A stretch of DNA of 64,000 bases, taken from assembly GCA_037481655.1 (NCBI GenBank), contig JBBFLF010000006.1:62001-126000 (forward strand). The letters run 5' to 3'. The position numbers and the translations under genes are program-made. Below, one piece after another: positions 54,065 through 62,146 of this stretch (its first letter is position 1; each line of letters opens with the position of its first letter). A model generated the notes under the pieces. That model was not told where the DNA came from, searched no databases, and saw nothing but the letters and a program-made list of their open reading frames with translations. The DNA is from Desulfobaccales bacterium. GTDB taxonomy: Bacteria > Desulfobacterota > Desulfobaccia > Desulfobaccales > 0-14-0-80-60-11.

Positions 54065-54940
54065 ATGTTTGATAAAATCCTGCTGGCCACCGATCTCTCC
54101 TCCGCCTGGGACGAGATCATCGCCTGCGCCGGCGAATTCAAGGTGCTGGGCGCCCGGGAGCTCATCCTGGTGCATGTGATCACCGTGAAGTTCCTGGGGG
54201 GCATGGAGGCGAAGCTCCTGGCCGAGGCCGAACCCCGGCTGGCGGCCCAGAAAGAGAAGCTCGCGGCCCAAGGCTTCCAGGTCGCCACCGAGGTGGTCAC
54301 GGGCCTCCCGGGCTACGTGCTCTACGATGTGGCCCGTCAGTATGGGGCCAAGCTCCTGGTGGTGGGGCCCCAGAAGACCTCCCGCTGGCAGGAGCGCCTG
54401 CTGGGCTCCGTCACCGGCGCCGTCCTCCACCGGGCCGAGCTCCCCATCCTGCTCCTCAAGGCCCGCATCACAGAAGAGATGCCGGAGGGCACCTGCCGCC
54501 TGCAGGCCACCGAGCTGCTCCGCCATGTGCTTTTCCCCACGGATTTCTCCGAGACCGCCCAGGGCGCTTTGGAAGTGCTGCAGGAACTGGGACCCCGGGG
54601 GGTGGCCAAGGTGAGCCTGCTCCATGCCCTGGATGTCCCCGGGGGCTTTGAATACCCGCCGGGCTTTCAGGAGCTGGCGGTGGCCCAGGCCGAGGGGCAG
54701 CTGGCCGACTGGGCCGGAAAACTCCGGCAAGCCGGCATCCCTGAGGTGCAGACGATCTTTGATCCCGGCCGGCCGCTCCCCGCCATCCTCAGGGCCCTGG
54801 AAACGGAGGACATCTCCCTCATCCTCATGGGCACCCAGGGAAAGGGTTTTCTCAAGGAGTTGTTTTTGGGGAGCGTGGCCCACAACGTGGCCCGTCTGGC
54901 CCCTTGCCCGGTGCTCCTCATCCCGCCGGCCCGGCGCTGA
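54065..54940 (+). CDS. Tandem universal stress protein
   Basis: The protein is 291 aa, with two Usp domains. Domain 1 (about 1-140) has ILLATDLSSAWDEII and VVGPQKTSRWQERLLGSV. Domain 2 (about 155-291) has VLFPTDFSETAQGAL and LMGTQGKGFLKELFLGSVAHNV, with the ATP-binding G-2x-G-9x-G(S/T) pattern best kept in domain 2. It probably binds ATP or an adenylate and modulates the exporter or a stress response. It follows acr3 by 29 bases. Confidence 0.87.
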   Translation: MFDKILLATDLSSAWDEIIACAGEFKVLGARELILVHVITVKFLGGMEAKLLAEAEPRLAAQKEKLAAQGFQVATEVVTGLPGYVLYDVARQYGAKLLVVGPQKTSRWQERLLGSVTGAVLHRAELPILLLKARITEEMPEGTCRLQATELLRHVLFPTDFSETAQGALEVLQELGPRGVAKVSLLHALDVPGGFEYPPGFQELAVAQAEGQLADWAGKLRQAGIPEVQTIFDPGRPLPAILRALETEDISLILMGTQGKGFLKELFLGSVAHNVARLAPCPVLLIPPARR

Positions 54941-55039
54941 GGAGGGATGTGAAGGGGGGTAATAAACGCCGGCTACTCAGGTACGGCCCGGCGCTGTCCG
55001 CACTCTTAGCAATGTGAATCTGAAAAGGATACCAGCCTG

Positions 55040-55441
55040 ATGCCCAAACGAGTTGTGACCGTCGCCCTGCTGGTGCTTCTGGGGGCGGCCCTGATGGCGG
55101 CCTGCAGCTCCGAGACGGAAAAATCGCCACCGGCCGCCGCCGGTGAGGCCCTCACCACCCCCGGACGCCCGGCGGTGCTGGAATTCGGCGCCAAGACCTG
55201 CCTGCCCTGCATCCAGATGCAGAAGGTCATCGCCGAGCTCACCGCCAGCCACGGGGACCGGGTGGACTTCCGCATGATTTATGCCGACGAGCAGCGGCAT
55301 CTCTTTCCCCGCTTCCGCATCACCCTCATCCCCACCCAGGTCTTCGTGGACGCCCAGGGCCGGGAGGTGGAGCGGCACATCGGGCCCCTCACCCGGGAAG
55401 AGCTGCTGGCCAAGCTGAAGCAGTTGAATTTCATTCAATAA
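55040..55441 (+). CDS. Thioredoxin-like lipoprotein
   Basis: The protein is 133 aa. The N-terminus is a lipoprotein signal with lipobox MAAC (Cys 22). A thioredoxin fold follows with active site TCLPC and a cis-Pro in LIPTQVF. It is anchored on the outer face of the inner membrane (or the outer membrane) and likely exchanges thiols with the CcdA-like protein encoded next. This pair is the usual layout for export of reducing power from cytoplasm to periplasm. Confidence 0.85.
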   Translation: MPKRVVTVALLVLLGAALMAACSSETEKSPPAAAGEALTTPGRPAVLEFGAKTCLPCIQMQKVIAELTASHGDRVDFRMIYADEQRHLFPRFRITLIPTQVFVDAQGREVERHIGPLTREELLAKLKQLNFIQ

Positions 55442-55452
55442 CGGCGGAGAAC

Positions 55453-56151
55453 ATGGTGGGATTGAGTGACTCCCTGGGGCAGGTCCTGCTGACCCGGCCT
55501 TGGTTGGCCTACGGCGCCTCATACCTCGGCGGCGTCATCGCCACCGCCAGCCCCTGCATTTTGGCCAGCATCCCCCTGATCATCGGCTTTGTGGGGGGCT
55601 ACGCCCGGGACAGCCGGAGCCAGGCCTTCCTCTTCTCCCTCACCTTTGTGGTGGGCCTGGCCGTGGTCATGTCCGGGCTGGGCGCCCTGGCGGCCCTCAT
55701 GGGCACCCTGCTGGGGGACATCGGCACGTACTGGTATTTCATCGTGGCCGCCATCCTTATGCTCATGGGCCTGCAACTCACTGGCGTCCTGAAGCTGAAC
55801 CTGGGCGGTAATTCCCGGCGCGTGTTCTCCCGCCGGACCGGTCTTTTAGGCGCCTTGGTCCTGGGCATGCTCTTCGGGTTGGTGCTTTCCCCTTGCGCCA
55901 GCCCGGTGCTGGCGGTCATTCTCACCCTGGCCGCAGTCCAGGGCCAGGTGGCCTACGGCAGCACCCTGCTCTTTACCTACGCCCTGGGCCAGGGCACCCT
56001 CATCATCCTGGCCGGAACCTTCACCGGAGTGATCAACGCCTTCCTCCAGTCCCGGGGTGCCAGGGCCGGGGCGGCCATGCAGCAGGTGGCCGGCCTGCTC
56101 ATCTTTGCGGCCGGCGTCTACGTCCTCATCCAAGGAGTCCGCAGTTGGTGA
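55453..56151 (+). CDS. ccdA: CcdA/DsbD-like membrane thiol transporter
   Basis: The protein is 232 aa with six membrane helices. It has TASPCILASIPLIIGFVGGYA and LVLSPCASPVLAVILTLA, the two helix Cys-Pro motifs that shuttle disulfide electrons in CcdA. It carries electrons from cytoplasmic thioredoxin to the thioredoxin-like lipoprotein. The start is 12 bases after the lipoprotein stop. The gene overlaps the next as GTGA. Confidence 0.87.
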   Translation: MVGLSDSLGQVLLTRPWLAYGASYLGGVIATASPCILASIPLIIGFVGGYARDSRSQAFLFSLTFVVGLAVVMSGLGALAALMGTLLGDIGTYWYFIVAAILMLMGLQLTGVLKLNLGGNSRRVFSRRTGLLGALVLGMLFGLVLSPCASPVLAVILTLAAVQGQVAYGSTLLFTYALGQGTLIILAGTFTGVINAFLQSRGARAGAAMQQVAGLLIFAAGVYVLIQGVRSW

Positions 56152-56663
56152 AGCGCCCCCAATCCCCCTGCGACGCCGCCCTGGAAGTGACCCGGATCAT
56201 GGTGGGAGGTCTGCCCGTGGGCATCACCGGCCTCAAGGCCGCCATCGAAGAGGTGGCCGCCCTGGGGGAGCTCTCCGAGGCCGAGATCGCCCAGGCCCTC
56301 TATGACCGCCTTAAGCCCCTGAACTACATCCCGCCCCGGGCCGCGGAGGAATACAAACAGGCCTTCCTGCGGGAATACAAAAAGGCCCGGGGTGAGGCCG
56401 TGCCCGAAGAGAAAGGCGCCCTGAGCATCACCATCCTGGGGCCCGGCTGCCCTAACTGCCACCGCCTGGAGCAGATGGTCTATGAGGTCCTCACCGAGCT
56501 TTCCCTGCCGGCCCAGGTGGAGATGGTGACGGACCTGACGGAGATCACCGCCCGCGGCGTCTTTGCCACCCCGGCCCTCCTCATCAACGGCCAGGTCCGG
56601 GTCATGGGCAAGGTGCCGTCGCGAGATACCCTGAAGGAGTGGCTAAAAGCCCTGGCCACCTAA
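56148..56663 (+). CDS. Thioredoxin_3-type protein with N-terminal accessory domain
   Basis: The protein is 171 aa from GTG 56148, which overlaps the ccdA stop; AAGGAG lies ten bases upstream. Residues 20-85 (MVGGLPVGITGLKAAIEEVAAL...) form a helical domain that recurs with Thioredoxin_3 proteins in anaerobes. Residues 90-171 are a minimal thioredoxin with CPNC (GPGCPNCHRLEQMV) and cis-Pro ATPALLING, the TM0996/MTH895 type. It is the likely cytoplasmic electron donor to the CcdA-like protein. Confidence 0.8.
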   Translation: MKRPQSPCDAALEVTRIMVGGLPVGITGLKAAIEEVAALGELSEAEIAQALYDRLKPLNYIPPRAAEEYKQAFLREYKKARGEAVPEEKGALSITILGPGCPNCHRLEQMVYEVLTELSLPAQVEMVTDLTEITARGVFATPALLINGQVRVMGKVPSRDTLKEWLKALAT

Positions 56664-56760
56664 ACCTGCCCCCGGAGGGGCCCCCGGCCGCGGGCTTAGG
56701 AAGAGGCCCTTCCCCAAATCCAACGTAAAGCCGGCATGTGAAAGGAGTTGTATCAACGCC

Positions 56761-58164
56761 ATGGACAAAAACCCCGGCAAGGTCCTCACCGGGACCGCCC
56801 CCGTCAAAGAGAGCTATTGGATCGCCGCCTGGAAGGCCGGCAAGGACTGGCTCCTGGGCCGGGAGGGCAAGATCTTTCTTCTGTTCGTCGGCATCTTCCT
56901 CTTTGCCTACTACCTGCCCATGAGCAGCCCCAAGGTGCAGGAGGCCATCCTGGAGGCCTTTCTTATGCTCCAGGCCTACGCCCGCAACCACACCCTCACC
57001 TGCGTGGTGCCGGCCCTGTTCATTGCCGGGGCCATCATCACCTTCCTCTCCCAGGCCTCGGTGATGCGTTACTTAGGCCCCACCGCCAACAAAGTGCTGG
57101 CCTACTCCGTGGCCTCGGTCTCCGGCACCATCCTGGCGGTGTGCTCCTGCTCGGTCCTTCCTATGTTCGCCGGCATCTACAAGATGGGCGCCGGCCTGGG
57201 GCCGGCCTCGGCCTTCCTTTACAGCGGCCCGGGCATCAACATCCTGGCCATCTTCCTCACCGCCCGGGTTTTGGGCTTTGAGCTGGGGCTGGCCCGGGTG
57301 GTGGGCGCCGTGGGCTTCGCCTTCCTGGTGGGCTTGGCGATGGCCTTCATCTTTCGGAGCGAAGAAAAGGCCAAAGTGGCCGCGGCCATGGCCCTGCCGC
57401 CCCCGGAGGCCCCCCGCCGCCCCTTCTGGCAGACCGCGGTCTTCTTCTTCAGCCTGGTGGCCTTCCTCATCTTCGCCGCCTGGGTCACCCCCAGAGACGT
57501 CACCATCCACCTAACCGATGGCCGCCAGGTGAAGGCCGTGGTCCTGGAAGAACGCTCCCTGGACATGATCTTCCAGCTGGCCCAGGACTTCGACGGCAAG
57601 AAGAAAGACGAGCAGCTCATCCTCCCCAAGGAGCGCTTCACCCGCCTGGAGCGGGAACCCAGCCTGGCCCTCACCATCGCCCAGGTGAATTTTTACATCG
57701 CCGGCGCCATCCTCCTGGCCATTCTCCTCATGCTCTGGCGCTGGTTCACCAAACCGGAGATCGACGAGTGGCTGCACCACACCTGGGAGTTCACCAAACT
57801 CCTGGCGCCGCTCCTCTACGGCGGAGTGCTGGCGGTGGGCTTTGTCTCCGCCCTCATCCCCGCCCAATACGTGGCTTCCCTGGTGGGCGACAACAGCCTT
57901 GCCGCCAATTTCACCGCCTCCCTGGTGGGGGCCTTCTGGTACTTCGCCACCTTAACCGAAGTGCCCATCACCCAGGCCCTCATCAAAATGGGTATGGCCA
58001 AAGGCCCGGCCCTGGCTCTGCTCTTGGCCGGCCCGGCCCTGTCCCTCCCCAACATGATTGTCCTCGGTCGGGTCATGGGCTGGAAAAAGACCATAGTTTT
58101 CGTCTCCATCATCGTCGTCGTCGCCACCTTCGTCGGCATGGGCTTCGGCTGGCTGGTGGGCTGA
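56761..58164 (+). CDS. ArsP/DUF318-type permease
   Basis: The protein is 467 aa with about ten membrane helices and the permease signature AVCSCSVLPMFAGIYKMGAGLGPASAFLYSGPGINI. It has a hydrophilic domain of about 90 residues in the middle (VTPRDVTIHLTDGRQVKAVVLEERSLDM). ArsP exports trivalent methylarsenicals or aromatic arsenicals; the CS-C near the helix start is the family's substrate thiol pair. Placed in an ACR3 island, it likely widens the range of arsenic species exported. Other DUF318 members have unknown substrates. Confidence 0.8.
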   Translation: MDKNPGKVLTGTAPVKESYWIAAWKAGKDWLLGREGKIFLLFVGIFLFAYYLPMSSPKVQEAILEAFLMLQAYARNHTLTCVVPALFIAGAIITFLSQASVMRYLGPTANKVLAYSVASVSGTILAVCSCSVLPMFAGIYKMGAGLGPASAFLYSGPGINILAIFLTARVLGFELGLARVVGAVGFAFLVGLAMAFIFRSEEKAKVAAAMALPPPEAPRRPFWQTAVFFFSLVAFLIFAAWVTPRDVTIHLTDGRQVKAVVLEERSLDMIFQLAQDFDGKKKDEQLILPKERFTRLEREPSLALTIAQVNFYIAGAILLAILLMLWRWFTKPEIDEWLHHTWEFTKLLAPLLYGGVLAVGFVSALIPAQYVASLVGDNSLAANFTASLVGAFWYFATLTEVPITQALIKMGMAKGPALALLLAGPALSLPNMIVLGRVMGWKKTIVFVSIIVVVATFVGMGFGWLVG

Positions 58165-58310
58165 GAAGCAGGAATTGAGGGAGGGGGTCAGGGGTCGCAG
58201 ACCCCTGCCCCCTCCCTCAAACTCCCTCCCCCAACCCCATATCGGGGGGATGGGAGGGGAGTTTGAGGGGAGGGCGGGGGAGCCAGGCTCCCCCGGCCCT
58301 CCCCTCAACC
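58165..58310. repeat. Dispersed GC-rich hairpin repeat, copy F (best copy)
   Basis: Three hairpins in order 1-2-3. Hairpin 1 is 58175-58220: TTGAGGGAGGGGGTCAGGGG...CCCCTGCCCCCTCCCTCAA. Hairpin 2 is about 58222-58262: CTCCCTCCCCCAACCCC...GGGGGGATGGGAGGGGAG. Hairpin 3 is 58263-58308: TTGAGGGGAGGGCGGGGGAG...CTCCCCCGGCCCTCCCCTCAA. It starts right after the ArsP-type stop. No T-run follows any stem. Confidence 0.75.
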
Positions 58311-58329
58311 GGACTAAAGGAGGAGTGAC

Positions 58330-58563
58330 ATGAAAAAGGTGCAGGTGTTGGGGCCTGGGTGTCCCAAATGTGAGCAGTTGGCCAGGAATGCCGAGGAGGC
58401 GGCCAAGGCGTTGGGCGTGGAGTATGAGTTGGAGAAGATCAAGGATCTCAACCAGATGATGGCCATGGGGATCTTTATGACCCCGGCGTTGGTGGTGGAC
58501 GGCGAGGTGAAGGTGGTGGGCAAGGTGCCCAGTGTGGAGGAGCTGAAGGCCATGTTGGCCTGA
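58330..58563 (+). CDS. Small Thioredoxin_3/glutaredoxin-like protein
   Basis: The protein is 77 aa with GPGCPKCEQLARNAEEAAK and a cis-Pro in FMTPALVVDG. It is the stand-alone TM0996/MTH895 type, the same domain as the C-terminus of the protein at 56148. It may deliver or reduce thiols for the arsenic permease or arsenate chemistry. AAAGGAGGAG precedes ATG 58330. Confidence 0.88.
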   Translation: MKKVQVLGPGCPKCEQLARNAEEAAKALGVEYELEKIKDLNQMMAMGIFMTPALVVDGEVKVVGKVPSVEELKAMLA

Positions 58564-58587
58564 GGGAGGCCGGAAACGGAAGGGGCA

Positions 58588-58908
58588 ATGGAGGAAGAGC
58601 GCGATTCGGTGTCCTCCCGGCGGCTTCATCTCCGAAGGCCGGGGGATTTCCGGCGGCTGGGGCTCCCGCCGGTGCGGGCGCGGGTGCGTCTGGCCACCCG
58701 GGTGCCGGGGCGGCGCCCTTCCTTTGGTCGCCGCCTTTCGGGTAGGCTCACCCGGCTCAAGGCCTGGTTTCTCCCCTTTCTCGCCTTTTTCGGGCTCTAT
58801 GCCTCGTCCTCGGTGTGTGTCTTTTGCGGCAGCCCCGGCTGTCCGGTGGGGCCGGGGCCGCGGCGGTGGCCGGGGGCTTTTTTGCCGCCCTCTGGCAAGG
58901 GGGGATGA
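58588..58908 (+). CDS. Hypothetical membrane protein, probably frameshifted near 58847
   Basis: The frame gives 106 aa: a basic N-terminus, one hydrophobic helix (AWFLPFLAFFGLYASSSVCVF), then CGSPGCPVG before it turns into Pro/Arg-rich residues. From about 58847 the +2 frame continues sensibly as AGAAAVAGGFFAALWQGG...WLLGLLEGF to a stop at 59000. That fits a Cys-rich hinge followed by a second helix. One missing G in the run GTGGGGCC would join the halves into about 137 aa. It may be a sequencing error or a real mutation. Function unknown. Confidence 0.5.
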   Translation: MEEERDSVSSRRLHLRRPGDFRRLGLPPVRARVRLATRVPGRRPSFGRRLSGRLTRLKAWFLPFLAFFGLYASSSVCVFCGSPGCPVGPGPRRWPGAFLPPSGKGG

Positions 58909-58971
58909 GGGGGGGCCAATGGCTGCTGGGGCTCTTGGAAGGATTCCGGCGGGCCTGGAGAAGAGGGGGCC

Positions 58972-59526
58972 ATGCTCCTGCAGAAAATCAAAAGCTATGA
59001 CATCTTCCGCCCCAAGTGCGACGCCTCCAAAGAGGTCTTGCACAGTATCGCCACCCTGGAGGAGGACATCTCTCCGGTCTTCCCGTATCTCAATGCCGAG
59101 CTGGGGGGCTGGGATTATGATCAGCGCAATCAGGTTCTGCTCCTCAAGCTCTCCGAGGGCAAGTGGATCACCCTGCACCCCCGGGAGATCGCCATCCGGG
59201 GGGCCCTGGATATGGAGGAGTCCCACGCCCTTCTCAAGTGGATCAAAGGCCAGATCAATGACGTCTGGGAGCGCCGGGAGCAGATCCGGCCCCGCTACAC
59301 CTCCCAGGCGGGCCTCAAGGTGATGGAGATCCTGAAACTCCTGCCCCTGACCAACTGCAAGGCCTGCGGTTATGCCACCTGCATGGCGTATGCGGCCGCC
59401 TTGCGGGAGGGGGAGACCACTCCCGAGAACTGCCCGCCCTTGTGGGAGGACAGCTACCGGGAAAAACGGGAGAGGCTCCAGGCTTACCTGGATAGCTACG
59501 GCTGGCGGGCCCTGGATACTTTCTGA
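58972..59526 (+). CDS. Fe-S (CFeSP-type) domain protein
   Basis: The protein is 184 aa. The C-terminal part has LPLTNCKACGYATCMAYAAALREGETTPENCPPL, the four-Cys PF04060-type [4Fe-4S] motif of the corrinoid iron-sulfur protein and RnfB. The N-terminal 130 residues have no recognised domain. It may pass electrons to a redox partner. Start ATG 58972 has AAGAGGGGG ahead of it. It lies at the end of the arsenic island. Confidence 0.78.
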   Translation: MLLQKIKSYDIFRPKCDASKEVLHSIATLEEDISPVFPYLNAELGGWDYDQRNQVLLLKLSEGKWITLHPREIAIRGALDMEESHALLKWIKGQINDVWERREQIRPRYTSQAGLKVMEILKLLPLTNCKACGYATCMAYAAALREGETTPENCPPLWEDSYREKRERLQAYLDSYGWRALDTF

Positions 59527-59668
59527 GGCGCGGGCGGCCTCCCCCCTTTCCCCGGCGGCCACGTGGGGCTGGGCCACCGGGACCGGCCCGGCTCGCACAG
59601 GTGGCGGCACTCCTTCGCTTTAAGGCCCCGGAGACTGTCAGCTCATCAAAGCGGCGGGAGAGACAAAC

Positions 59669-60019
59669 TCATAGTTTGGCGCTGAGCCAGCCGGCCAGGC
59701 GGTTGCCGGTGATGACAAACAGGGAGATGATGAGAATTTCCACGGCCGCCTTCCGGCTGATGACCCCCGTGATCAGGGCGGCCAACAGGTCGGTGGCCAC
59801 GGCAAACCCCAGGGCTGCGGCAAAGCCATAGTTCCTCAGGAGGGCCACCATCACGAGCAGCAGGGGGACGCTGACCAGGGTCCCCGCAATCACCAGAAAC
59901 ACCAGGTTGCCCGGGGCGTGCCGGTGACAAATGGCGGTCATGGCCGCCATGCGGGGACAGACAATAAACATGGCAAAACCTACTGAGGCAAGCAAAAAAG
60001 CCCAGAAATCCTCCGACAT
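59669..60019 (-). CDS. Small integral membrane protein (four helices)
   Basis: The protein is 116 aa from ATG 60019, with a perfect GGAGGAGG eight bases upstream; ATG 60064 lacks such a site. It has four hydrophobic segments, including LLASVGFAMFIVC and NLVFLVIAGTLVSVPLLLVMVALL, and MAAMTAICHRHAPG between helices one and two. No known family is recognised. It is convergent to the arsenic island. Confidence 0.6.
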   Translation of the reverse strand: MSEDFWAFLLASVGFAMFIVCPRMAAMTAICHRHAPGNLVFLVIAGTLVSVPLLLVMVALLRNYGFAAALGFAVATDLLAALITGVISRKAAVEILIISLFVITGNRLAGWLSAKL

Positions 60020-60515
60020 GGCCTCCTCCGGATGATTGTCACCAGGAAAGCAAAATCGTCTCACCCGCTATAGTATCACTTCGTGGACTCTTTGCATCTG
60101 GGTCAGGTTCGGTGACTGGACTCCTTGCCAATTTCTGCCCCCTTCCCTTCGGGCAGGACGTAAAAGGAGCCTCAGCCCCATCAGCTTGCCAATGCGTACA
60201 CATAGCTTGATCCGGTAAAATTTTCATGAAGTTCTAAGTACTTTCCTGAGAGGTCGGCCCTCCGGAAACCGCTTCCCCCGCCGGGGCACGTGAACTGCAT
60301 CGGGCCGTCTTGCTATGGCCGGTGGCTGGCTTTTTCACGGTAACCGGCCCGGCGGGTTAGGTTGGCGAGACTCCCCGTCGCCCCCCAGCCGCTCCGGGAG
60401 CTCCGGGCCTTGCTCCCGCTTTCTTCCTGGATACCTGCCTGAGACCCAAAAAGCGGGCCCGGGGCTGTCCCGGCCGTTGCAGAATCGAGGCAGAGCCTCT
60501 ACAATAGAGGGCGAA
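60020..60515. other. 496-bp intergenic region between the small membrane protein and tRNA-Thr
   Basis: The right end holds the tRNA promoter (listed). The rest has no credible open frame; the GC-rich right half gives short overlapping frames on both strands without gene-like properties. No recognised RNA motif. Confidence 0.5.
60477..60505 (+). promoter_or_regulatory. Promoter of tRNA-Thr
   Basis: TTGCAG (60477-60482), 17 bases, TACAAT (60500-60505), eleven bases before the mature tRNA end. The spacer holds a small palindrome GAGGC-AGA-GCCTC. Confidence 0.65.
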
Positions 60516-60590
60516 GCCGGCATAGCTCAGAGGTAGAGCAGCTGATTCGTAATCAGCAGGTCGGGGGTTCGAATCCCCCTGCCGGCTCCA
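60516..60590 (+). tRNA. tRNA-Thr (anticodon CGT)
   Basis: A complete cloverleaf. Acceptor GCCGGCA pairs with TGCCGGC. The D-arm is AGCTCAGAGGTAGAGC. The anticodon arm is GCTGA-TTCGTAA-TCAGC with anticodon CGT, reading ACG. The T-arm is GGGGGTTCGAATCCCCC, and the CCA end is encoded (60588-60590). Confidence 0.97.
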
Positions 60591-61043
60591 GTTTCTGCCA
60601 GCTTCATGACAGCCAGGCCGCTTAAGAGTTCCCCGGGCGCCCTCCTGATCCACCTCCCCGGCGGACGCGGCAGGTTTCCTCACTACTGCATTTCTGTTAT
60701 TGCCCTCCCGGCCACAAACCCCTTGACACCCTCCCGGCTTCCATATTACAAAGGGGAAAATTCCGGGGGCCCATTCACAAAGAAACATAAGGGGATTCCC
60801 GGCGACAAGCTGTGGACTTCGTTATCACAAATGCACATTTGCGGAGCTCAGGGGTCGGAAAGCTAAGTGGTTGAAATCATTGAATCGGGGTCCTGTGAGC
60901 CTCGCATCGGCAACCATATGGAATCATTGGCAAAAGCGGAATTTTTGCAAAATGCCTCCCGGGGTAGGGGGGGTGGGGGGGGGGTGGGATCCCCGTTTTT
61001 GCCCCCGGAAGGCCCCGTGTGATGCGGGCGCCAGGGGGCAGGG
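60591..61043. other. 453-bp region between tRNA-Thr and the CRISPR array, probably containing the leader
   Basis: No credible gene. The part next to the array (about 60860-61043) is the likely leader: it has two AATCATTG copies (near 60877 and 60922), an inverted repeat GCAAAA...TTTTGC near 60930-60950, and then a long G-run. A palindrome CAAATGCACATTTG is at 60828-60841. A weak promoter may start with TTGACA at 60723. Confidence 0.5.
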
Positions 61044-62042
61044 GTAGGAATCCTTGACCCGATTAGAGGGGATTGCGACCAAAAACGGTAGCACTCTTCG
61101 CAATATGTGTGGTCGTCGGTAGGAATCCTTGACCCGATTAGAGGGGATTGCGACCTGGATGCTACCCCGGAGCCGGTGGAGGGGCCTTACGTAGGAATCC
61201 TTGACCCGATTAGAGGGGATTGCGACTTTTCGCCTGCAAGCCATCTGTCCATAAATTTGATGAAGTAGGAATCCTTGACCCGATTAGAGGGGATTGCGAC
61301 CATTAGCCATTGTTAAATCCCCTTTCACTTAGTTTTCGGTAGGAATCCTTGACCCGATTAGAGGGGATTGCGACTGAGCCCCAGGTCTTGTGCGACCTGG
61401 AGTTCCTCTGTGGTAGGAATCCTTGACCCGATTAGAGGGGATTGCGACTTATCAATGATGACGGATTTACCAGTTGAGCTATCCCGGTAGGAATCCTTGA
61501 CCCGATTAGAGGGGATTGCGACCGGTCGTGGCCAATTTCACCACAAGACACGTATTTTTTGTAGGAATCCTTGACCCGATTAGAGGGGATTGCGACACAG
61601 CCCTCACAAATCGGTTGGGTTCCTCCACATATTGTAGGAATCCTTGACCCGATCAGAGGGGATTGCGACTTCACTTCAAGATCATTAACCGCAATGCTAT
61701 CGGCCTCATCGTAGGAATCCTTGACCCGATCAGAGGGGATGGCGACCAGTTCCAGGATTGCCACGCAACCCCACAAGTTATCCGTAGGAATCCTTGACCC
61801 GATTAGAGGGGATTGCGACAGGAGAGCCTTCTCATAGAAGTCTTTCGGACCGGTAAGCGTAGGAATCCTTGACCCGATTAGAGGGGATTGCGACTCGACC
61901 TCGGCCTCGTCCTCGGCCGAGGCGATAGCCGAGGTAGGAATCCTTGACCCGATCAGAGGGGATTGCGACCCCGGAGAGAGCTCCAGCCAACCCGCAAGCA
62001 ACCCCACCCAGGAATCCTTGACCCGATTAACGGCATTGCGGT
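61044..62042 (+). CRISPR. CRISPR array, 14 repeats and 13 spacers, type III-like repeat
   Basis: The 36-base repeat begins GTAGGAATCCTTGACC and ends AGGGGATTGCGAC. Repeats start at 61044, 61119, 61191, 61265, 61339, 61413, 61487, 61561, 61634, 61711, 61784, 61859, 61934 and a degenerate one near 62008. Spacers are 36-41 bases. Repeats at 61634, 61711 and 61934 have GATCAG for GATTAG, and the one at 61711 also has GGATGGCGAC. Variants cluster toward high coordinates, so the leader is at the left and transcription runs +. The repeat end gives the eight-base crRNA handle ATTGCGAC, as in type III systems of Thermus. cas6 follows 104 bases on. Confidence 0.97.
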
Positions 62043-62146
62043 TTTTTCGCGTTTGGAACCGGAAACCTGCATTAAAAGCGGGCGGACCTTACCCCCCCAC
62101 CCTTTTTTCTTGACGTAATGCCTCACAACACCTGAAAATAGCCTCG

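Noticed and set aside
57952-59610. 552-residue open frame on the - strand across the 58-59.6 kb region
   Set aside because: It runs antisense through several real genes and an intergenic repeat, with low-complexity Pro/Arg/Gly composition.
60815-60845. DnaA-box-like TTATCACA near a CTGTGGA
   Set aside because: Only one imperfect box, no AT-rich unwinding region and no dnaA or dnaN gene nearby, so not an origin.
61895-61933. Spacer 12 with an internal palindrome (CCTCGGCCGAGG)
   Set aside because: Short self-complementarity is common in GC-rich spacers; nothing else supports a special role.
61044-62042. Reading the 61432-62007 and 60924-61244 (-) open frames as repetitive proteins
   Set aside because: Their repeated SQSPLIGSRIPT-type units are translations of the CRISPR repeat.
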